Shown here: piece after piece, positions 1 through 7,079 of the stretch
How positions within the stretch are numbered: the stretch's first letter is position 1
Layout of the letters: each line of letters starts with the position of its first letter
Origin: Flavobacteriales bacterium
Lineage (GTDB): Bacteria > Bacteroidota > Bacteroidia > Flavobacteriales_D > Crocinitomicaceae
Length of the DNA stretch: 7,962 nucleotides
Direction: 5' to 3'
Assembly (NCBI GenBank): GCA_009926905.1
Contig: RFNX01000483.1
Span: 1 to 7,962 of the forward strand
Notes under the pieces: generated by a model
Database searches by the model: none
What the model was told of the DNA's origin: nothing
The model's input: only the letters and a program-made list of their open reading frames with translations
Translations under genes and position numbers: made by a program

Positions 1-75
1 ATTCGAACCCTCGATAAGCTTTTGACCTATACACACTTTCCAGGCGTGCTCCTTAAACCGCTCGGACATCTCTCC
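1..75 (-). tRNA. tRNA-Ser (anticodon GGA), 3' end cut off by the window edge
   Basis: Read on the minus strand from 75, the sequence starts GGAGAGATGTCCGAGCGG, giving the 5' acceptor strand, the TG linker and a D arm. The anticodon stem CACGC/GTGTG follows (one G-U pair) and encloses the seven-base loop CTGGAAA, so the anticodon is GGA and reads UCC/UCU serine codons. Next comes a long class II variable arm (stem ATAGG/CTTAT around TCAAAAG) and the start of the T arm with GGGTTCGAAT. The pattern agrees closely with bacterial tRNA-Ser(GGA). The distal T stem, 3' acceptor strand and CCA end lie beyond position 1. The 5' end is preceded by AAAAAACTATT, which also precedes the degenerate copy upstream. 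I see no defect in the visible part. Confidence 0.93.
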
Positions 76-84
76 AATAGTTTT

Positions 85-158
85 TTACAAAGAAGCTGGT
101 TTGTACTCCTTAAACCTCCCGATAGTAATCGGGACGGACATCTCTCCAATAGTTTTTT
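85..158 (-). pseudogene. Degenerate tRNA-Ser 5'-half copy interrupted by a palindrome
   Basis: On the minus strand from 147, GGAGAGATGTCCG repeats the first 13 bases of the intact tRNA-Ser, and its upstream AAAAAACTATT is repeated too. After an 18-bp palindrome (117-134) that stands where the intact gene has AGC, the match resumes with GGTTTAAGGAG (106-116) and then diverges. The following bases form a 6-bp stem, TACAAA/TTTGTA, around an 8-base loop (86-105), roughly where an anticodon arm would sit. The sequence then runs directly into the leader of the intact tRNA. There is no variable arm, T arm or 3' acceptor strand, so it cannot fold as a full tRNA. It is probably a partial tandem duplication, and it lies in the upstream region from which the intact tRNA is presumably transcribed. 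Confidence 0.8.
117..134. repeat. Perfect 7-bp-stem palindrome inside the tRNA-Ser remnant
   Basis: TCCCGAT (117-123), loop AGTA, ATCGGGA (128-134) form a perfect hairpin in otherwise AT-rich DNA. It replaces three D-arm bases (GCT at 60-62 on the plus strand) relative to the intact tRNA-Ser copy. From memory, short GC-rich palindromes of the CCCGAT...ATCGGG type are dispersed in Bacteroidota genomes. No T tract follows on either strand, so a terminator role is not supported. Confidence 0.75.
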
Positions 159-244
159 TGCAAACTTTTTTGCTTAAACTTTGAACAGAAAAATGCTATG
201 CTTTTCAAAGATTGGGGTACGAAGTTAAGAAAAATATTAACTGA

Positions 245-1597
245 TTAAGCCCCGTAAATCAAAAGACCAATGGAAAAGTAAATAAACAAGCCAATGACAT
301 CGTTTAATGTGGTGACAAATGGCCCGATTGCCAAAGCAGGATCTACTTTGTATTTGTTTAGAATCAAAGGGAAAAGTGTTCCAAAAATAGCTGCAAATAA
401 GATAACAGTGAATAAAGATAAACTCACAACCAAACCTAACTCTGAGTTTTCAAAGAAAGAGGCGATACCAAAAATTAGAGATGACAAAAGCAATCCATTA
501 AGTAATCCCACTTTCGCTTCACGTAACAATTTTGGTAAAATTCTACCCAAATCTTTGTCTCCTCGGGCTAATGATTGCACAACAATCGCAGAAGATTGTA
601 CGCCGACATTTCCACCCATTGCAGTAATTAATGGAATGAAAAACGCCATTGCAGGAATTTCTGTAATGCTATCTTCGAAGTTCGAAATCACTTTTGCACC
701 AACTATTCCTCCCGCCATTGCAATGATTAACCAAGGCAAGCGCGACCGACTGATTCTTAAAATACTTGCATTGGAATCTACATTGTCTGTGATACCGGTT
801 GCCATTTGGAAATCTTTATCCGCTTCCTCTTTGATGTAATCTACAACATCGTCTAAGGTAATTCGACCAACTAATTTGTTTTGATAATCAACAACAGGAA
901 CGGAAACCAAATCGTATTTTTCCATCACGTTCGAAACCTCTTCTGCTGAATCACTTGTTTTAACTGAAATGATATTTTTCGATTGAAACAAATCCGCAAC
1001 TTTTGTACTCGTATTAGCAAACAACAAGCGTTTTAGAGAAAGCACCCCCACTAATCGAGTGTCTTCATCAACCACAAAAATATTATATACTTTTTCAACG
1101 TCTTCTGCTTGTTTACGCAATTCAATTAATGCACGATTCACCGGCCAATCTAAATGTGCTTGAAAAAACTCTTTCTGCATCAAACCGCCCGCTGTGTCTT
1201 CATCGTAATTCAAAAGGTCAACAATGTCTTCTGCAGCTTCGTCGTCTTCCATGTGGGAAATTACTTCCTGAATCTTTTCATTTGGTAAATCTCCAAGGAT
1301 ATCAGCAGCGTCATCCGAATCGAGGTTCTCTAACTGATCTGCAAATTCTTTAGTGGATAAAGAAGCCAAAAAGCGATCTCTCACTTCCTCTTCCAATTCC
1401 ATCAAAATATCGGCTTGCGTATCTTCGTCAACTAAGAAATAAACGAGTTTTGCTTCGTCGTTATTGAGTTTATCAATAATTTCCGCAACGTCGGCGTAGT
1501 GGAGCTCTAGTACGTTTTCTCTAATCCATGGAATGTCCTCACTCGCGATTTTTTGGCGAAGTACTTCAAGGAATTCTTTGGTTAGTTCGAAACGCAC
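245..1597 (-). CDS. mgtE: Magnesium transporter MgtE
   Basis: MgtE proteins are homodimeric inner-membrane Mg2+ channels whose cytoplasmic domains sense intracellular Mg2+. Numbered from the GTG at 1597 (450 aa, normal family length), the acidic helical MgtE N domain covers roughly residues 25-130. A CBS-domain pair covers about 132-258 (VYNIFVVDEDTRLVGVLSL and VSVPVVDYQNKLVGRITLDD). The membrane domain with about five helices runs from about 285 to the end. Family signatures are GGNVGVQSS (328-336) and DPALAIGPFVTTLND (419-433); its last Asp aligns with the pore Mg2+ ligand D432 of Thermus MgtE. Neither possible start is ATG. A TTG at 1615 would add six residues but overlaps a -7 promoter box, so I prefer GTG, which matches where homologues begin (FELTKEF). 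The gene is monocistronic as far as visible, and no clear terminator follows the stop. Confidence 0.95.
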   Translation of the reverse strand: MRFELTKEFLEVLRQKIASEDIPWIRENVLELHYADVAEIIDKLNNDEAKLVYFLVDEDTQADILMELEEEVRDRFLASLSTKEFADQLENLDSDDAADILGDLPNEKIQEVISHMEDDEAAEDIVDLLNYDEDTAGGLMQKEFFQAHLDWPVNRALIELRKQAEDVEKVYNIFVVDEDTRLVGVLSLKRLLFANTSTKVADLFQSKNIISVKTSDSAEEVSNVMEKYDLVSVPVVDYQNKLVGRITLDDVVDYIKEEADKDFQMATGITDNVDSNASILRISRSRLPWLIIAMAGGIVGAKVISNFEDSITEIPAMAFFIPLITAMGGNVGVQSSAIVVQSLARGDKDLGRILPKLLREAKVGLLNGLLLSSLIFGIASFFENSELGLVVSLSLFTVILFAAIFGTLFPLILNKYKVDPALAIGPFVTTLNDVIGLFIYFSIGLLIYGA

Positions 1598-1612
1598 TGA
1601 ATAATTTTTGTG

Positions 1613-1620
1613 CAAAGATA
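1613..1620 (-). promoter_or_regulatory. Candidate -7 box (TATCTTTG) for mgtE
   Basis: The minus-strand octamer TATCTTTG matches the Bacteroidota housekeeping sigma -7 consensus TAnnTTTG exactly. It ends 15 nt before the GTG at 1597, implying transcription starts about 10 nt upstream of that codon. No good TTG -33 element is seen at the usual 19-22 nt upstream distance, so the call rests on the -7 box and its position alone. The box lies in the divergent region of about 160 bp between mgtE and the pirin gene. On the pirin side no comparably good box was found. Confidence 0.45.
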
Positions 1621-1760
1621 GGAATAAGCCATTATATCGAGGAAAAGAATCGCGTTTTCAAACATTAAATATTTCTGCCATTCGAAAAACAATAACTCTT
1701 GAGCTATGTTAAGCTATATCAGTTGAACAAGCTGTAATTTTATCCTATAAATTGAAAGCA

Positions 1761-2636
1761 ATGAACAGAAAAGATTTTCTTAAAAAAGGCATACTTGGAA
1801 CTGCAATTTTTGCGACTGGAAATGCACTTTCAAGTATCATTAAAAACGACATTGACGAACTAAAAACATTAGAAGTAGTTGGATTCAATCACATTCAAAA
1901 TACAAATTCAAACATTATGGCAAATACAGTTTTACATAAAGCAGATTCTCGCGGACATGCGAATCACGGTTGGTTGGACTCGCATCACACCTTTAGTTTT
2001 GCGAATTATTACAATCCAGAGCGCATGCATTTTGGAGTTTTGCGTGTTTTGAATGACGATTACGTTTCGGAAGGAATGGGTTTTGGAACGCATCCTCACG
2101 ATAATATGGAAATTATCAGCATTCCATTGGAAGGAGATTTAGAGCACAAAGACAGCATGGGAACTGTTGCAACCATTAAACATGGAGACATTCAAGTGAT
2201 GAGTGCCGGAACAGGAATCCAACACAGCGAGTACAATAAGAACAAAGAAAAGCCCGTAAAATTTTTACAGATTTGGGTATTTCCAAACAAAAGAAACGTC
2301 ACACCAAGATACGACCAAATCACATTAAATCTAAAAGAACGACACAATACCTTGCAACAAATTCTTTCACCAAATCAAGACGATGCAGGAGTTTGGATTC
2401 ATCAAGATGCGTGGTTTCACTTGGGAAGTTTCGATAAAGATTTCAAAATGGATTATAAAATCAAAAAACAAGGAAATGGAGTTTATGCCTTTGTTTTGAA
2501 AGGCGAAATTGCAATCAATGGTATTGCTTTGAATCAGCGAGATGGTCTTGGGATTTGGGATACAGATAAATTTGAAATCACTGCTAACTCACAAGATGCT
2601 GAAATTCTGCTGATGGAAGTGCCGATGGCAATCTAG
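1761..2636 (+). CDS. Pirin-family cupin protein with N-terminal export-like leader
   Basis: This is a bicupin of the pirin/YhhW family. Characterised members bind Fe or another metal, and some (E. coli YhhW, human pirin) have quercetin 2,3-dioxygenase activity; the substrate here is unknown. From ATG 1761 the protein is 291 aa. Residues 52-291 match the pirin core, with the metal ligands expected from the family in HPHDNME (H111, H113) and GIQHSE (H155, E157). The C-terminal cupin domain ends in LLMEVP. Residues 1-51 are extra: MNRKDFLKKG followed by a short hydrophobic stretch (ILGTAIFATGNALSS) resembles a Tat signal (S/T-R-R-x-F-L-K) with Arg-Lys in place of Arg-Arg. A TTG nine bases upstream (1752) is possible but less likely. 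A Met at residue 53 (1917) would give a standard cytosolic-length pirin. The stop overlaps the convergent gene's stop. Confidence 0.9.
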   Translation: MNRKDFLKKGILGTAIFATGNALSSIIKNDIDELKTLEVVGFNHIQNTNSNIMANTVLHKADSRGHANHGWLDSHHTFSFANYYNPERMHFGVLRVLNDDYVSEGMGFGTHPHDNMEIISIPLEGDLEHKDSMGTVATIKHGDIQVMSAGTGIQHSEYNKNKEKPVKFLQIWVFPNKRNVTPRYDQITLNLKERHNTLQQILSPNQDDAGVWIHQDAWFHLGSFDKDFKMDYKIKKQGNGVYAFVLKGEIAINGIALNQRDGLGIWDTDKFEITANSQDAEILLMEVPMAI

Positions 2637-4072
2637 TAATTTCTGTAATCGTTCCATAAATACGAACGGATTCCAATTGCAGGTAGAAAATTGAATTTAT
2701 TGTTCTCAAGGGCAGAATCGTATCTAAATTGTAGTTCAGCAAAAGCATTTATGTTTCCTTTAGGTGTTAGTTTATAAGCTACATGTAGATTCATTCGAGC
2801 AAAAATGTTTTTTTGACCTGAGCCGATTTTATAACCAAAATTGAAACCTTTTCTTTTTGTGTAAGGAACGTAAACATCGCTTCCAAAACTTCTATCATCT
2901 TTGTCTAAGCCTTGATAGCCACCAGAAATAAATACTTTTACAAACACATTTTCTTTCTGCCATCTCAGCTCTGCAATACCTTCTAAAAAATTTGCACCAA
3001 GTGGATGAGCCAAAACAGCTCCAAGATTGCCATAATTTTGCAAAGATGTTAAATGAGAATAAGTAAACGGACGGACAGCATTTGCTTCCAATCTATACCA
3101 AAAATTTTGTTTTATGAATTTAAAGATACCTTTTGCTCCAATTTGTCCTCCAAATTTATTAGCCCAATACCCATTTCTAGCTCTGAGTTGAACAAGAAAA
3201 AATTCATCTAAAATAAATTGGCTGTAAAATGTATGTCTTTTCAATTTAACCGTTGCTGAAGCGCCTATTAAAACATTGTCTGAAGATCCAAGTGAATATT
3301 CTTGTGGTCTAAAAAACACCATTGGATTTAGGTATTCGACATCGAAACCTCGATTTAATAAAGAATCTTTGGGCTGAAAAATAACTGTTTCAAATAAGCC
3401 AAAATTCAATTCTTTGGTAGCATTCCAACTAATATGATGTGCAGCAACAAACTTGTTTCGCATTTTATTTTGAAATTCATCTCTCAAAAATTGATAAAGA
3501 ACGGTATATTCTATCTGCCAAAAATTTGCAGCTAACTTTGCAAATGGGTACGCTTTTCCGTAATCGCTTAACAACAGTGAACGGTTTCCTTCTCCGATGA
3601 AATTTTTATCAATTCCAGTTTGAAAATGAAAAATATGATTGGGGGTGTAAGAAATTCTTGCCATAGGTTGCAAACCAATTCCATTAGTTTCACCAAAAGA
3701 ATGATAATAATTAGAATTCAAAAGACTGTCTTGTTTTTCGTAGCCAGATAAAATTCCAACTCTGTAATACCATTTTTTCCAAGGTTGACCTTCAAATGCA
3801 AAACCAATATTTGTTCTAAACGGCAAGTTTTTTTGACCTTGCATCACGGCATCAACTAATGGAATAAATTGATTGTTTTTTCCAGTTGACAATCCTTTTT
3901 CAGTTGTAAATATTTTACGATGCATTGGGTAAAAACCAGAATGCGCGTTTAATGATTGAGCAGGTAATGAGTCACTTGGAAAATCCTCTTTAAACCATGA
4001 GATAGCTGTTTGTGCATTTATAATAAATGACAAATTGATACTTACAAAAAGAAAAAATATCTTAGTAGTCAT
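2633..4072 (-). CDS. Wzi/RemB-like outer-membrane beta-barrel protein (second of tandem pair)
   Basis: This 479-aa protein has a Sec signal peptide (residues 1-20, hydrophobic core IFFLFVSINLSFIINA, then QT). The rest is rich in alternating aromatic and polar strands and ends in an aromatic residue (WNDYRNY), as outer-membrane barrels do. GIDKNFIGEGNRSLLLSD (153-170), EYLNPMVFF (246-254) and LAHPLGANFLE (354-364) are shared, in the same order, with the upstream neighbour. They recall the Wzi capsule-assembly family, whose Bacteroidota members include the gliding-related protein RemB. Wzi of E. coli is a surface lectin-like barrel that anchors capsule. By analogy this protein may bind or display surface polysaccharide, or take part in gliding; neither role is shown here. 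Its ATG overlaps the upstream gene by 11 nt, so translation is probably coupled. It is the last gene of the train and its stop shares CTAG with pirin. Confidence 0.75.
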   Translation of the reverse strand: MTTKIFFLFVSINLSFIINAQTAISWFKEDFPSDSLPAQSLNAHSGFYPMHRKIFTTEKGLSTGKNNQFIPLVDAVMQGQKNLPFRTNIGFAFEGQPWKKWYYRVGILSGYEKQDSLLNSNYYHSFGETNGIGLQPMARISYTPNHIFHFQTGIDKNFIGEGNRSLLLSDYGKAYPFAKLAANFWQIEYTVLYQFLRDEFQNKMRNKFVAAHHISWNATKELNFGLFETVIFQPKDSLLNRGFDVEYLNPMVFFRPQEYSLGSSDNVLIGASATVKLKRHTFYSQFILDEFFLVQLRARNGYWANKFGGQIGAKGIFKFIKQNFWYRLEANAVRPFTYSHLTSLQNYGNLGAVLAHPLGANFLEGIAELRWQKENVFVKVFISGGYQGLDKDDRSFGSDVYVPYTKRKGFNFGYKIGSGQKNIFARMNLHVAYKLTPKGNINAFAELQFRYDSALENNKFNFLPAIGIRSYLWNDYRNY

Positions 4073-5600
4073 TGTAATGATTAATTAATCCAGTTTTCAT
4101 GCCAATTTGAAAAACCAATGTTTTTTGGTTCAAATCACCTATTTGCTGACGATAAAGAACATTTCCAAATAAACACCAGTTTAGTTTTTTATTAACACGA
4201 TAGCCAATTTCAATTTGATTCAGAAGAATAATATCATTATAAATCGTTTCGTTTTTGACAACTGGTAATAAACTTTTATTTGAAAAATGATTTAAAAAAT
4301 AGGTAACAGATTTAATATCTGCGTAAAATCTATATTTTTCGAAAGAAGATCTAATTATCGCCTCGTGAAATCCAGCACCCTTTGTATGTGCCAAAGGCAA
4401 ATTGTACTGACTGTAACTCATTCTATCGAAATTTGCTTCAAACATTTTTGGGCTCACGATGTTATATTCTGCCTGAAGCATCCATGATTTAATTTTAAAT
4501 AAATCACTGAACCTAGAACCTATTTGAAATGCAAAATTTTTGCGATTAAAACTACTTAAGGCAAATTGAGAATACAATCTTATATAGTTATTTAATACAT
4601 AATTGACGTTCAAACCTTGAATTGCAAATACTGTTTTGTCTTTTAAAAATGTTGCTATAAATGGAATTGGATTGTAAAAAAGAATGTTTGCTCGTTTTGT
4701 TGCTAGTGAATCGCCCATCTGCCAAATTGCACCTTCAAACAAGCTAATATGGAGCTTATCACTTGCTCGATATGATAAATAATTTACCGCTAATCCTTTC
4801 GGTTGATAGTAAGCTTCAACTGTCGTTTTATATTTTTTACGAATTAAATTTAAATTTCTTGTTCGTAAATAATTGAAACTCCATTTTTTGGATATTTGAT
4901 AATCTACACGAAAATAAGGAGCACCAACACTGTTGTCTGAAAGCAAAACTGAACGGTATCCACTTCCAATAAACTGTTGATTATTTCCAACATAAAGTGA
5001 TAGATTTTTTATTGGTCGATAACTTATGTAACCTAATGCGTATGCATAATCGAATGCTCCATAACGAAAATCTTTCGTTCTCATTGCTCCTGGAACAACA
5101 GCGTTATCTTGAGAATACCCAGTATTTGTTGGATAATACTCTCCGCGAGATAACATATAATCATTTTCATATCTACTGAATCTAGCTTGATTTTCATGGA
5201 ATGTTGTCGCAAATGAAAAGTTTTTGAATAAATCTCCTTCGACTAAAAATCCACGTGTATTTTGGTACAAAAATTTGCCTGTATCTAAAACATTTGTTCC
5301 ATAAGTTAAATCGATAACTGGCGAAAATGTCAAATAGCAATCTTTGGCTTTGATTTCGATAATGTGTTTTTTATAAAGTACTTCGTATAATTCATAGTAC
5401 TGAACGGTCGTATCTTTTATGAATTTTTGAATGTCATAATCGGATTCATTTACTGGAAGAAATGAATTTCCGGTGTACTTTTCGGCTCTGTTTGTTTCAA
5501 ATAATCGATCTCGGAAATATACATGCGTCGATTGTAAGTTTTGTTGGGCGTCAACAATGGAATTAAGAATTAAAAATAAAAGGATTATTCTCAATTTCAT
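4062..5600 (-). CDS. Wzi/RemB-like outer-membrane beta-barrel protein (first of tandem pair)
   Basis: This 512-aa protein starts with a clear Sec signal (KLRIILLFLILNSIVDA, cleavage probably before QQ). Alternating-strand barrel sequence follows, ending in an aromatic residue (HYNDY). The Wzi-type core motif GNNQQFIGSGYRSVLLSD lies at 205-222, LFYNPIPF at 307-314 and LPLAHTKGAGFHE at 401-413; all three recur in the downstream paralogue. The N-terminal region (about 20-100) is longer than in the paralogue. The likely location is the outer membrane, with a role in surface polysaccharide (capsule) handling or RemB-like gliding function. The family match is by motif memory and the exact role is not decidable. 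Its ATG overlaps the cysQ stop as ATGA, a classic coupling arrangement, which links its expression to cysQ and scoB. Confidence 0.77.
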   Translation of the reverse strand: MKLRIILLFLILNSIVDAQQNLQSTHVYFRDRLFETNRAEKYTGNSFLPVNESDYDIQKFIKDTTVQYYELYEVLYKKHIIEIKAKDCYLTFSPVIDLTYGTNVLDTGKFLYQNTRGFLVEGDLFKNFSFATTFHENQARFSRYENDYMLSRGEYYPTNTGYSQDNAVVPGAMRTKDFRYGAFDYAYALGYISYRPIKNLSLYVGNNQQFIGSGYRSVLLSDNSVGAPYFRVDYQISKKWSFNYLRTRNLNLIRKKYKTTVEAYYQPKGLAVNYLSYRASDKLHISLFEGAIWQMGDSLATKRANILFYNPIPFIATFLKDKTVFAIQGLNVNYVLNNYIRLYSQFALSSFNRKNFAFQIGSRFSDLFKIKSWMLQAEYNIVSPKMFEANFDRMSYSQYNLPLAHTKGAGFHEAIIRSSFEKYRFYADIKSVTYFLNHFSNKSLLPVVKNETIYNDIILLNQIEIGYRVNKKLNWCLFGNVLYRQQIGDLNQKTLVFQIGMKTGLINHYNDY

Positions 5601-6406
5601 GGCATTAATTCAATTAAAGCTTTTGTTTTTGCAATGAAAAACGGATTCAACAAATTCTCTTTATTGTATTCTAAAGGTAAACCGGTTTCTACATTAATGA
5701 CGTTACCTCCAAGTGCTTCTAATATGGCTTGGCCCGAAGCGATGTCCCATTCCATTGTTGGGGCAAAACGAGCATAAACATCTACTTCACCTCTAGCTAG
5801 ATCAAAGAATTTCATCGAAGATCCTTTTGATTTTCGTTCGATTTCCGATGAAATTTTTTCTAATTCTGTAATAAAATCGCCCATTGGTCCAGAACCATGG
5901 CTTCTTGAAGCAGTCATAACTAATGGATTATTAATACTTTTCGGCACTTGAAGCGATTCCCATTTTTCAGGTGAATTCAAATCGGAAAATTGTAAAATAA
6001 AAACACCTGTTTCCTTCGATCCGAATATTATTTCTTCATTCACAGGCGATGCTATGATTCCAAAAATGGGTATTCCGTTATCAATAAGTGCAATGTTAAC
6101 TGCAAACTCACCATTTCTTTTTATAAATTCCTTGGTTCCATCAAGCGGATCAACACACCAACATTGCGTCCAATTTTTACGAATTTCAAAATCTATTTTA
6201 TCCGTTTCTTCTCCCGTAATTGGAATTCCTAATGGATCCAAATGGCTATGAATGATTTTGGTTGAAGCCAAATCTGCTTTTGTCAACGGCGAACCATCTT
6301 CTTTAATAATTGCTTCAAATTCATTGTTGTAAATGTCCATGATTTCTTTGGATGCTTCCACAACTGCTTCAAGTGCAACTTGATATATTTTTTCGAGTGC
6401 TTTCAA
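5597..6406 (-). CDS. cysQ: 3'(2'),5'-bisphosphate nucleotidase CysQ
   Basis: CysQ belongs to the Mg2+-dependent, lithium-sensitive inositol monophosphatase superfamily. It hydrolyses 3'-phosphoadenosine 5'-phosphate (PAP) to AMP, removing the by-product of PAPS-dependent sulfation or sulfate reduction. The 269-aa protein has the expected metal-site motifs: GEE (65-67), WCVDPLDGT (83-91, with D86 and D89) and EWDIASGQAILEALGG (219-234, with D221). GSSMKFFDLARGEVDVY (195-211) is also typical of CysQ. Length and motif spacing are normal. The start is a TTG one base after the scoB stop. No ATG or GTG start keeps the conserved first helix, since the next Met is residue 23, so TTG is preferred, probably helped by coupling to scoB. 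Another inositol-phosphatase-type substrate is possible, but the motif set favours CysQ. No sulfate-assimilation genes are visible nearby. Confidence 0.92.
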   Translation of the reverse strand: MKALEKIYQVALEAVVEASKEIMDIYNNEFEAIIKEDGSPLTKADLASTKIIHSHLDPLGIPITGEETDKIDFEIRKNWTQCWCVDPLDGTKEFIKRNGEFAVNIALIDNGIPIFGIIASPVNEEIIFGSKETGVFILQFSDLNSPEKWESLQVPKSINNPLVMTASRSHGSGPMGDFITELEKISSEIERKSKGSSMKFFDLARGEVDVYARFAPTMEWDIASGQAILEALGGNVINVETGLPLEYNKENLLNPFFIAKTKALIELMP

Positions 6407-6407
6407 A

Positions 6408-7061
6408 TTAGATACTCATTTCAGGTACAAATTCTGGCACCACTAAATCTCCTTCCGTTTTTGAAATAATTTCTTCGACACTTACGCCTGGCGCTCTTTC
6501 AATCAAGTGAAATTTGCCGTCCTTAATTTCCAAAACGGCTAACTCCGTTACCACTTTCTTTACACAACCAACACCTGTTAAAGGCAAAGTACATTCTTTC
6601 AAAATTTTCGATTCTCCAGCCTTGTTGCTGTGCATCATGGCTACAATAATGTTATCAGCAGAAGCTACTAAATCCATAGCACCACCCATTCCTTTCACCA
6701 TTTTACCTGGAATTTTCCAGTTGGCAATATCGCCATTTTGAGAAACTTCCATTGCTCCCAAAACGGTTAATTGAACGTGTTGTCCACGAATCATTGCGAA
6801 AGAAGTTGCAGAATCGAAGAAAGATGCACCTTCTCGCACAGTAATTGTTTGTTTACCTGCATTGATTAAATCAGCATCTTCTTCTCCTTCAAATGGAAAT
6901 GGTCCCATTCCTAAAACACCATTTTCCGATTGAAATTCTACTTCAATTCCTTCTGGAATGTAGTTGGCAACCAAGGTTGGAATTCCGATTCCTAAATTTA
7001 CGTACCACCCGTTTTGTAGTTCTTGAGCGATTCGTTTTGCTATTCCTGTTTTATCTAACAT
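6408..7061 (-). CDS. scoB: 3-oxoacid CoA-transferase subunit B
   Basis: This is the beta subunit of succinyl-CoA:3-oxoacid CoA-transferase (class I CoA-transferase), which moves CoA from succinyl-CoA to acetoacetate in the cytoplasm. The 217-aa protein has normal length. It shows the glycine-rich VNLGIGIPTL (21-30), the catalytic-glutamate motif SENGVLG (45-51, E46 forming the CoA thioester in the family) and GMGGAMDLV (124-132). The ATG at 7061 aligns with usual family starts. Subunit A lies upstream in the same orientation but is separated by the four-helix-bundle insert. cysQ follows after 1 nt. An acetate- or butyrate-acetoacetate transferase (AtoA-type) is possible, since substrate cannot be settled from sequence. 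ScoB is preferred because the paired A subunit has SCOT-like sequence. Confidence 0.94.
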   Translation of the reverse strand: MLDKTGIAKRIAQELQNGWYVNLGIGIPTLVANYIPEGIEVEFQSENGVLGMGPFPFEGEEDADLINAGKQTITVREGASFFDSATSFAMIRGQHVQLTVLGAMEVSQNGDIANWKIPGKMVKGMGGAMDLVASADNIIVAMMHSNKAGESKILKECTLPLTGVGCVKKVVTELAVLEIKDGKFHLIERAPGVSVEEIISKTEGDLVVPEFVPEMSI

Positions 7062-7079
7062 TGTAATTTGAAGATTTGA

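Noticed and set aside
117..134. Palindrome as a tRNA intron that is spliced out
   Set aside because: The copy lacks the variable arm, T arm and 3' acceptor strand, so removing the palindrome would not restore a tRNA. A bacterial self-splicing intron would also be far longer.
161..168. AAAGTTTG on the minus strand as a -7 box for the tRNA-Ser
   Set aside because: It departs from TAnnTTTG at the first position and has no TTG at proper spacing upstream. Chance matches are likely in this AT-rich stretch.
223..242. AT-only-stem inverted repeat AGTTAA/TTAACT just after the mgtE stop, as a terminator
   Set aside because: The stem has only one G-C pair, the loop is 8 bases, and no U tract follows on the minus strand. 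It is too weak to call.
294..839. Plus-strand open frame of 181 codons opposite mgtE
   Set aside because: It is antisense to a clearly conserved protein, its translation has no recognisable domain, and its length is explained by the codon use of the opposite gene. Shorter open frames opposite mgtE, the barrels, cysQ and scoB were rejected likewise.
1723..1754. TTG (1723-1725) plus TAAATTG (1748-1754) as a pirin promoter
   Set aside because: The -7 box is one T short of the consensus and would place the transcript start at or past the ATG at 1761.
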